From Bdellovibrio sp. CG10_big_fil_rev_8_21_14_0_10_47_8 (GTDB lineage: Bacteria > Bdellovibrionota > Bdellovibrionia > Bdellovibrionales > Bdellovibrionaceae), in the NCBI GenBank assembly GCA_002773975.1, contig PEZR01000141.1:1-11016 (forward strand): a DNA stretch of 11,016 nt, read 5' to 3'. Positions 5,728-11,016 of this stretch are shown here, piece after piece. Both the position numbers and the translations under genes were made by a program. The notes under the pieces were generated by a model, which worked only from the letters and a program-made list of their open reading frames with translations, was not told the origin of the DNA and made no database searches. Every line of letters starts with the position of its first letter. Position 1 is the stretch's first letter.

Positions 5728-8532
5728 TTATTTTTTTGCGATCTGTAAAAGAGATTCTGCTTTGGCCACAGCTTCTGGCCATTTTTCTCTCAATGGAACG
5801 GCGCCTTGCGCGAAATCAGGACGACCTCCACCTTTGCCACCCATAATTTGAGCCATCTCTTTAAGAATTTGGCCCGCCTGAAATTGAGTGCTGACTTCTT
5901 TGGTCACAGAAACGATGAGTGGGTGAGTCCCTTCTCCTCGACCAATTATAACAACCACACCATTTTTAATTTTATTTTTCAGCTGATCGGCCATTTGTGC
6001 CAAGACCCCTCGATCCTCGACAGAAACTTCGCCGATGGCGAATTTCGCTGGGCCTGATTTGCTGATAAATACTTTGGCATCATTGGCATGTTGATCGACA
6101 TCAAAAGAGCTGCCTTGAATTTTCTTAATTTCTCTTTCCAAATTTTTAATTTCAGACTTCTTTTTTTCCAAAAACTCGGGCAACGATCCGGCCTGTTGAT
6201 GCAGAATTTTATCCCAAGCAATTTCCAGACCCGCGAATCTGCGAGCTTCCATATTTTCGTCAATGAGAGTGAGAGCATATTGAATGGCCACGTCGCCGGA
6301 TAAGGCCTCAATACGGCGAACTCCGGCGCTGACTCCGGATTCTGATACAATTTTAAAAAGACGAATCTGAGCGGTATTGTTCACATGGGTTCCACCGCAA
6401 AGCTCGGTGGAAAAACTGCCCATCTTCAAAACGCGCACGGTATCCCCATACTTTTCCCCAAAAAGAGCCATGGCTCCCTCGTCGAGAGCCTCTTGATGTT
6501 TCATAATTTTTGTTTGAACTTCGTGGGCTCCAGAGATCTCGTTGTTCACCATTCCTTCAATTTGTTTAAGCTCATCCGAAGTGATGGCTTTATTGTGGGT
6601 GAAATCAAAACGGATTCGACCGGCATCGACCATTTGGCCGGCTTGGCTAACATGTGTTCCCAGGACTTCTCGCAAAGCGGAGTGGAGCAGATGGGTGGCT
6701 GAATGATTGGCGGCCGTATTGTCCCGATCTTTTGCTGTTACAATGAGTTTGATCTCGGAATTCGTGGTCAACGTTCCAGAGTTCACGTGAACCTGGTGAA
6801 AAAAAACATTGTTCAATTTGGTGCAATCCAGGACTTGGCCCTCGATCTTGTTTCCAGTGAATATGCCTTTGTCGCCGGCTTGACCACCAGATTCTGCATA
6901 AAAAGGAGTGCGATTGACGACCAATATTCCGGTGTCACCTGCTTTAAGCTCTGACACTTCTTTTTCTCCATCTGACAAAACGAGAACTTTGGCGTTGGCA
7001 GCAATGCGATCATTGGGGTCGCTGGCATAAAAAGTAAAAGCAGTTGCTCCGTGAATGTCGTTGATCTCTTGTGCCAACTGAATCAGATGAGTCTGATTGG
7101 TAGAAAGAGATTTTCCTTTCCAGCTAGCTTTGGCCTTTTCCCGAGCAGCGTCGACCTGTTGGTCAAAAGATTTTGCATCAACACTGAATCCTTGTTCCTC
7201 GGCCATCAAGCTGGTCAAATCTGCTGGAAACCCATAAGTATCATACAGTTTAAAGACCAGTTCGCCGGGAACTTTCTTCTGATGATTGGATTTTAAACGG
7301 GCGAGCTCTTGATTCAAAATGGAAGTTCCGGTGGTCAGTGTTGAAATAAAACGATCTTGTTCATCCTTCAAGGTCGCCATGATCAGGTCTTTTCTCTGTT
7401 TGAGTTCCGGATAAACGCCCGACATCTCTTGAATCAAAACTTCGCAGATCTCGGGAAGAAAGGGTGTGCCGTCGGCCAACATCTGGCTAAAACGAATAGC
7501 TCTTCTTAAGATTCGACGAAGCACATATCCACGGCCTTCGTTGGATGGCAGGGCGCCATCAGCAATAAGAAATGAAGACGAACGAACGTGGTCTGCAACG
7601 ACTCTTAAGGCCGCAATTTGTTTTCGTACCTCCGACGAGATCTTGCTATGGATGCCTTCTTGATTAAGTTTTTCAATCTCGGCCAGAAGATTCGTCTTTT
7701 TTGAGATTTCTGCCGCGCGAACAATCATGGGCCAGAACAGATCAGTGTCATAGTTGTTCAGTTTTCCCTGCAGGGCGGCGGTGACCCGTTCGAGTCCTGA
7801 GCCTGTGTCCACAGAGGGCTTTGGCAAGGGGGTCATTTTTCCAGGAGCGCTTTCAAAGTACTGCATGAAGACCAAGTTCCAGATTTCTACAAAACGGTCC
7901 TCTCCGGCGGCAATACCTTTAAAAGGATCAGATTCTTTTCCAGCATGAGGTCCGTGATCATAAAAAATTTCGGAGCAGGGTCCACAGGGACCTGTATCTC
8001 CCATTCGCCAGAAGTTATCTTGGTCAAAGCGAAAGATACGGTCGCGAGGAACGCCCTCTTGTTGATGCCAAATATCTGCGGCCTCATCGTCGGACAAATG
8101 AACCGTGACATAAAGTTTTTCTTTGGGAATGTCGAGCTCTTTGGTCAGAAATTCCCAGGCGAAATGAATGGCCTCTTTTTTAAAGTAGTCACCAAAAGAA
8201 AAATTTCCGAGCATTTCAAAAAATGTATGGTGTCTTGCTGTGAAACCAACGTTCTCCAAGTCATTGTGTTTCCCACCAGCTCGGACGCATTTTTGGGACG
8301 AGACAGCTCTTTTATAGTCTCGGTGTTCAAGACCTAAAAAAACATTTTTAAACTGATTCATGCCTGCATTGGTAAAAAGCAGTGTCGGATCGTTTTCTGG
8401 GATCAAGGAAGAGCTCTCAACAACAGCGTGTTGGTGCTTTTTAAAATATTCGATGAATTGGTTGCGAATTTTTAAACTGCTCAGTTGAGTTTGTTTCGAG
8501 GGATTTTTAGATTCAGTTTTCGATGCCATCAT
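5728..8532 (-). CDS. alaS: Alanyl-tRNA synthetase
   Basis: AlaRS is a cytoplasmic class II synthetase that charges tRNA-Ala and hydrolyses mischarged Ser/Gly-tRNA. The 934 residues are somewhat longer than the E. coli enzyme (876), partly from about 16 extra N-terminal residues. The catalytic domain shows N-D-P-T-L-L-F-T-N-A-G-M-N-Q-F-K (47-62), F-F-E-M-L-G-N-F-S-F-G-D (104-115), G-D-T-G-P-C-G-P-C-S-E-I (178-189) and motif 3, D-T-G-S-G-L-E-R (242-249). The tRNA-recognition domain includes N-E-G-R-G-Y-V-L-R-R (331-340). The editing domain has F-Y-A-E-S-G-G-Q (544-551) and zinc ligands H610, H614, C712 and H716. A charged coiled-coil-like stretch (about 786-806) precedes a C-terminal domain with G-G-K-G-G-G-R-P-D-F-A-Q-G (898-910). 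All key residues are present. Two adjacent ATG codons (8532, 8529) are possible starts. The gene overlaps recX by 20 nt. Confidence 0.97.
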   Translation of the reverse strand: MMASKTESKNPSKQTQLSSLKIRNQFIEYFKKHQHAVVESSSLIPENDPTLLFTNAGMNQFKNVFLGLEHRDYKRAVSSQKCVRAGGKHNDLENVGFTARHHTFFEMLGNFSFGDYFKKEAIHFAWEFLTKELDIPKEKLYVTVHLSDDEAADIWHQQEGVPRDRIFRFDQDNFWRMGDTGPCGPCSEIFYDHGPHAGKESDPFKGIAAGEDRFVEIWNLVFMQYFESAPGKMTPLPKPSVDTGSGLERVTAALQGKLNNYDTDLFWPMIVRAAEISKKTNLLAEIEKLNQEGIHSKISSEVRKQIAALRVVADHVRSSSFLIADGALPSNEGRGYVLRRILRRAIRFSQMLADGTPFLPEICEVLIQEMSGVYPELKQRKDLIMATLKDEQDRFISTLTTGTSILNQELARLKSNHQKKVPGELVFKLYDTYGFPADLTSLMAEEQGFSVDAKSFDQQVDAAREKAKASWKGKSLSTNQTHLIQLAQEINDIHGATAFTFYASDPNDRIAANAKVLVLSDGEKEVSELKAGDTGILVVNRTPFYAESGGQAGDKGIFTGNKIEGQVLDCTKLNNVFFHQVHVNSGTLTTNSEIKLIVTAKDRDNTAANHSATHLLHSALREVLGTHVSQAGQMVDAGRIRFDFTHNKAITSDELKQIEGMVNNEISGAHEVQTKIMKHQEALDEGAMALFGEKYGDTVRVLKMGSFSTELCGGTHVNNTAQIRLFKIVSESGVSAGVRRIEALSGDVAIQYALTLIDENMEARRFAGLEIAWDKILHQQAGSLPEFLEKKKSEIKNLEREIKKIQGSSFDVDQHANDAKVFISKSGPAKFAIGEVSVEDRGVLAQMADQLKNKIKNGVVVIIGRGEGTHPLIVSVTKEVSTQFQAGQILKEMAQIMGGKGGGRPDFAQGAVPLREKWPEAVAKAESLLQIAKK

Positions 8533-8995
8533 AAACTACCTTTCGAACTGTTTCATGGTCAAAGCCACGAGAAATCAACAGGCGGCTCGCTTTTTCTTTC
8601 ACTTTGCGTTCCTCCCAGTTTTGGCCAGAAAACTTATTCTCGATAAGCTCCTGAGCTTTTTCAAGCTCTTCAGTGTGATTTTTTTTAATCGGGGGAAGAC
8701 CCTTTTCTTCAAGAAAGTGATTGATATAGAGAATTCCCTTTTTTTTTCGATGAAGTTCAGTGGCGACTTTGTCGGCCAAATCTCGAACACTGTCCGAGCT
8801 ATTGGCAATCCAGCCCTGTTGTTTGCCATAGTCCAGGGCTTGTTCAACTTCATCGGTCGGAAAACCTTTGGACAGTTTCGTTCTCAGCTCTTTTTCCGTG
8901 TGCTCCCGGCGGGCCAAGTAATCCATCATTTTATTGCGTGCGGACGTCGCTGACTTCATAGAGATCTTATAGGCCAAGTCGACCGGGAGAGTCAT
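8513..8995 (-). CDS. recX: Regulatory protein RecX
   Basis: RecX binds RecA filaments and modulates recombination and the SOS response. The product has 160 residues from ATG 8995. It shows the family's first helical repeat, Y-L-A-R-R-E-H-T-E-K-E-L-R-T-K-L (about 25-40), then F-P-T-D-E-V-E-Q-A-L-D-Y-G-K-Q-Q-G-W-I (about 45-63), a middle repeat with H-R-K-K-K-G-I (about 82-88), and the third repeat with L-L-I-S-R-G-F-D-H-E-T-V-R-K-V-V near the C-terminus. An alternative ATG at 8959 gives 148 residues and an N-terminus closer to the family norm; neither start has a clear ribosome binding site. The 3' end overlaps alaS by 20 nt, implying coupled translation. The recX-alaS neighbourhood is common in bacteria, often next to recA, which is not in this window. 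Confidence 0.9.
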   Translation of the reverse strand: MTLPVDLAYKISMKSATSARNKMMDYLARREHTEKELRTKLSKGFPTDEVEQALDYGKQQGWIANSSDSVRDLADKVATELHRKKKGILYINHFLEEKGLPPIKKNHTEELEKAQELIENKFSGQNWEERKVKEKASRLLISRGFDHETVRKVVYDGIEN

Positions 8996-9050
8996 TCAAA
9001 TTGGGCTTCATGATGACCAATATCATGCAGATTTCAGTTTTCACGACTTT

Positions 9051-10220
9051 CTATTTTGACAGAAAATCACGGATCAATTTCTGCGACTCTGGGCTTTGCA
9101 ACAAACGCAGGTGCTCTTGGGTTGTCTGGTGGACGACTGTTTGTGCACCCTCTAAGGATGGAAGCAATCGCGAAGACTGAGTGGTGATTGTTCCATCTCC
9201 ATCGCCCAGAAGCACCTGATGGCTTTGGTTGGGAAGCCATCGCTTAAAATCTTTTCGATAGAATAAACAGAGATTCTGATCATCTTGATTTTGAGTCCAG
9301 ACTCCTTGAGCCAAGGTCTTTGTTCCGATGCCTTGAAGATAGAGCAGGGGAATCGGCGGTTTTTTATTTTTCAGGGGGGCCTGGACAGCTTGGTGAAAAT
9401 CTTGAACTTTTGAGAGCAGCTCTGAAAAATGATTTTTAACTTGGTTTGGATTGATCACGCGGTAGCGTAAACCCTCTTGAAACAAACCCCAATGACGAGT
9501 CCACCAGTTTTCCGGATTGTGAAGGTCGGTGGTCTTTGGTTTAAGCTGTTCATCCAAAAGGAAATCTTCTCCGGGTGGCGGCAAAAGATAGTAGCTGGAT
9601 TCGAGGGTCGAAAAAGCAAAGGAAGACTGCAGCCGATGATTAATGCCAGTACGAAGGCCATTGCGCATGTTGCGAAAAAGCGCCCATGTTCCGCGAAAGG
9701 GAGCTGCCGCCAATACAACCTGTTGCAGTTTCTGAAGTCCTTCCCAGGTCTCGGTCGGATTTTTCGAAATCTGCTGTCCATAGCGCAGATAATACGAAGA
9801 AATGAGAGCTCCGAAGCTGTGTCCAATCAAAGAGATCTTAGCACTGGGATCCATCTCTTGAATCTGGCGAATTTTTTCATCGATAGCCGACACGGCCAGC
9901 ATTGGATCTCGACGCCAGTCATAGGCCAAAGCAAAAACTTGCTCCGAAGGTCGAGTGACGAGGCCGCGCAGAACGTCCATGATTTTTCCGTAGGCCTCGA
10001 CCGTAAAAAAGGGTTGTACCACTCGCACTCTTTCGATCACTTGATGAGCTTTTAAATCCAGCCAAGGAAACTTTTCGAATCCCGGTGTTGGCAAAGCCAG
10101 CGTGGCTCTTCCGAGAAAAATTTCCCAGGGATTGCCCCAAACAGTTTTTTGCGATTTGGCTTCAACGAGGCTTGAGCCATAGTAACCAGGAACAAAAAGG
10201 TAGTAATTGGAGCTACTCAT
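9051..10220 (-). CDS. LCAT-like alpha/beta hydrolase
   Basis: The 389-residue product resembles the lecithin:cholesterol acyltransferase / phospholipid:diacylglycerol acyltransferase group of serine alpha/beta hydrolases. It has the N-terminal oxyanion-type segment F-V-P-G-Y-Y-G-S-S-L (9-18), Y-D-W-R-R-D (100-105), the nucleophile elbow L-I-G-H-S-F-G-A (131-138, Ser135), A-A-P-F-R-G-T (172-178), the G-D-G-D-G-T segment (339-344; Asp342 or Asp340) and a late His370 in Q-E-H-L-R-L-L. A full Ser-Asp-His triad is therefore plausible. No signal peptide or membrane segment is seen, so it is likely cytoplasmic; the natural substrate, lipase or acyltransferase, is unknown. ATG 10220 starts the domain cleanly, whereas upstream in-frame codons would run through the spacer. 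There is no ribosome binding site, but a -10-like box lies 6 nt upstream. recX begins 55 nt after its stop, suggesting one operon with recX and alaS. Confidence 0.82.
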   Translation of the reverse strand: MSSSNYYLFVPGYYGSSLVEAKSQKTVWGNPWEIFLGRATLALPTPGFEKFPWLDLKAHQVIERVRVVQPFFTVEAYGKIMDVLRGLVTRPSEQVFALAYDWRRDPMLAVSAIDEKIRQIQEMDPSAKISLIGHSFGALISSYYLRYGQQISKNPTETWEGLQKLQQVVLAAAPFRGTWALFRNMRNGLRTGINHRLQSSFAFSTLESSYYLLPPPGEDFLLDEQLKPKTTDLHNPENWWTRHWGLFQEGLRYRVINPNQVKNHFSELLSKVQDFHQAVQAPLKNKKPPIPLLYLQGIGTKTLAQGVWTQNQDDQNLCLFYRKDFKRWLPNQSHQVLLGDGDGTITTQSSRLLPSLEGAQTVVHQTTQEHLRLLQSPESQKLIRDFLSK

Positions 10221-10226
10221 GGGAGC

Positions 10227-10232
10227 ACTATA
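10227..10232 (-). promoter_or_regulatory. -10-like box close to the hydrolase start
   Basis: On the minus strand TATAGT (5 of 6 matches to TATAAT) ends 6 nt before the ATG at 10220. A poor -35 candidate, TTATTG, stands 17 nt upstream of it. If used, transcription would begin at or next to the start codon and the mRNA would be leaderless, which fits the absence of a Shine-Dalgarno sequence. On the other strand TTGACA at 10264-10269 is a perfect -35 hexamer facing pgpA, but no matching -10 was found. Confidence 0.4.
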
Positions 10233-10301
10233 GCCTAACTGTCCCGCATCAATAATGAGGATTTTGACACTTATTTTTATTTGAGCGAGTCTCTGAGCCC
10301 T

Positions 10302-10775
10302 ATGCAAAATTTCTTGAAAAAACTGGCTGTTTTCTTTGGTGTGGGCCTGTTTCCGCGGGCTCCTGGAACGATGGGATCTTTGGCAGCGGTGCCCCTCGCA
10401 ATGCTTTTAAATTGGGCAGGTCCTTTCTATATGATGGGATTCATTATGATTCTTTTGCCGTTGTCGATTTTGGCGGCTCAGGCCTATGAAAATTCAAAAG
10501 GAGGCCATGACCACAGTGAGATTGTGATTGATGAAGTTGTGGGGCTTCTGATCACAATGACGTGGCTTCCCATCACATGGCAGTCCGTCATTTTTGGATT
10601 TCTTCTTTTTCGAGTGCTGGACATCTGGAAGCCCTTTCCCATAGGATATTTAGATAAGAGAGTTCAGGGGGGGCTGGGCGTTGTCTTAGATGACGTTGCG
10701 GCGGGTTTGATTGCAAATGTTCTACTTCAGATCGTTTATACAAAAACGAGCTGGCTAGGAGTGCAAATTCAATGA
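10302..10775 (+). CDS. pgpA: Phosphatidylglycerophosphatase A
   Basis: PgpA removes phosphate from phosphatidylglycerophosphate to give phosphatidylglycerol, the last step of PG synthesis at the inner membrane. The 157-residue product has the family blocks F-P-R-A-P-G-T-M-G-S-L (17-27), H-S-E-I-V-I-D-E-V-V-G (71-81), F-R-V-L-D-I-W-K-P-F-P-I (103-114) and G-G-L-G-V-V-L-D-D-V-A-A-G (123-135), which include the acidic residues expected for metal-dependent catalysis. Hydrophobic segments at about 28-60, 79-103 and 132-146 fit a small integral membrane protein. ATG 10302 gives the usual N-terminus; a TTG at 10281 would add seven residues. The upstream ribosome binding site is weak. The stop overlaps the next start as ATGA, so translation of the following gene is probably coupled. 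It is divergent from the hydrolase gene, with an 81-nt spacer. Confidence 0.93.
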   Translation: MQNFLKKLAVFFGVGLFPRAPGTMGSLAAVPLAMLLNWAGPFYMMGFIMILLPLSILAAQAYENSKGGHDHSEIVIDEVVGLLITMTWLPITWQSVIFGFLLFRVLDIWKPFPIGYLDKRVQGGLGVVLDDVAAGLIANVLLQIVYTKTSWLGVQIQ

Positions 10776-11016
10776 CCGACCACCAGGCCTTGGACTTGTT
10801 GATCAAAAAGCTAAGGACACGTCAACAGACAGTGGGATTCGCTGAAAGTTGTACGGGGGGCCTTTTGTCAGCCACTTTGGCCAGTCATGCCGGCGTTTCC
10901 GATGTGTTTAAGGGCGCTGTTGTCAGTTATGCGAATCAAGCCAAAGAAGATCTTCTGCAAGTTTCACCGATCACGTTGAAACTGATGGGCGCGGTCAGTG
11001 ATCTGACAGTCCGGCA
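10772..11016 (+). CDS. pncC: CinA C-terminal domain protein (nicotinamide-nucleotide amidase type), 3'-truncated
   Basis: The reading frame from ATG 10772 stays open to the window edge, giving 81 complete codons. It begins M-T-D-H-Q-A-L-D-L-L and soon reaches the CinA-C signature F-A-E-S-C-T-G-G-L-L-S-A (23-34), then F-K-G-A-V-V-S-Y-A-N-Q-A-K (46-58), L-L-Q-V and G-A-V-S (73-76). Because the domain starts about 20 residues in, this is a stand-alone CinA-C protein (as in E. coli PncC, about 165 residues), not the two-domain CinA with an N-terminal MoCF-like part. PncC-type enzymes deamidate nicotinamide mononucleotide in the pyridine nucleotide cycle. The start overlaps the pgpA stop by ATGA. 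In many bacteria cinA lies just before recA, so recA may follow outside the window. Confidence 0.9.
   Translation, partial: MTDHQALDLLIKKLRTRQQTVGFAESCTGGLLSATLASHAGVSDVFKGAVVSYANQAKEDLLQVSPITLKLMGAVSDLTVR

Noticed and set aside
5709..5737. Plus-strand hairpin TCCAC-AGAA-GTGGA followed by a T-rich stretch, resembling an intrinsic terminator
   Set aside because: No plus-strand gene ends here. The T-run is the reverse of Lys codons and the stop at the end of alaS, and the stem is only 5 bp. At most it would limit antisense transcription.
7945..8337. Plus-strand open frame of 130 codons
   Set aside because: It is antisense to the conserved catalytic domain of alaS and reflects codon composition of that gene.
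10264..10292. TTGACA as a full promoter for pgpA
   Set aside because: The hexamer is perfect, but the sequence 16-18 nt downstream (around GAGTCT) does not resemble a -10 box, so I report only the -35-like element.
1..11016. Mobile elements, CRISPR arrays, tRNA or rRNA genes, toxin-antitoxin or phage-defence systems
   Set aside because: Reading both strands gave no transposase, integrase or nuclease motifs, no regularly spaced repeats, and no tRNA-like clover-leaf ends.

Overview
The window looks like chromosomal core DNA from a Gram-negative bacterium, most likely a Bdellovibrio-like member of the Bdellovibrionota. This placement is an inference. It rests on the order of housekeeping genes (truA-rplM-rpsI, then hydrolase-recX-alaS facing pgpA-pncC), on moderate base composition, and on a cluster of exported proteins and lipoproteins, one with an atypical F-Q-N-C lipobox. 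No mobile element, tRNA, rRNA or CRISPR array was seen.

Left part (1-1680, + strand): the 3' portion of truA, a leader with a candidate promoter and hairpin, then the ribosomal protein pair rplM-rpsI closed by a strong intrinsic terminator. The spacer at 1621-1896 also holds a four-tract G-quadruplex motif and a perfect 17-nt palindrome. It leads into a 182-residue lipoprotein gene with two competing start sites.

Middle part (2449-5559, - strand): three genes for exported proteins, read right to left. They are a small protein with six cysteines in its mature part, a lipoprotein and a secreted protein. The last two are diverged paralogues. Each has a W-x-G-x-C segment, a downstream His, an E-V-W-N-V-P-V segment and a C-terminal H-P-D motif. 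I read both as GP42-type transglutaminases (the oomycete 'TGase elicitor' family); the E-V-W-N-V-P-V segment matches the Pep-13 elicitor of Phytophthora GP42. These are the most interesting genes here, and their role in this organism is unknown.

Right part (5728-11016): alaS, recX overlapping it by 20 nt, and upstream an LCAT-like alpha/beta hydrolase probably form a minus-strand operon (hydrolase, recX, alaS). The hydrolase lacks a ribosome binding site and has a -10-like box 6 nt before its ATG, so its message may be leaderless. Divergent from it, pgpA (phosphatidylglycerophosphatase A) overlaps by ATGA a stand-alone CinA C-terminal domain gene (pncC type) that runs off the window end.

No stretch longer than 300 bases lacks a gene. 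The largest spacers are 1621-1896, 5560-5727 and 599-763, and each is described below.
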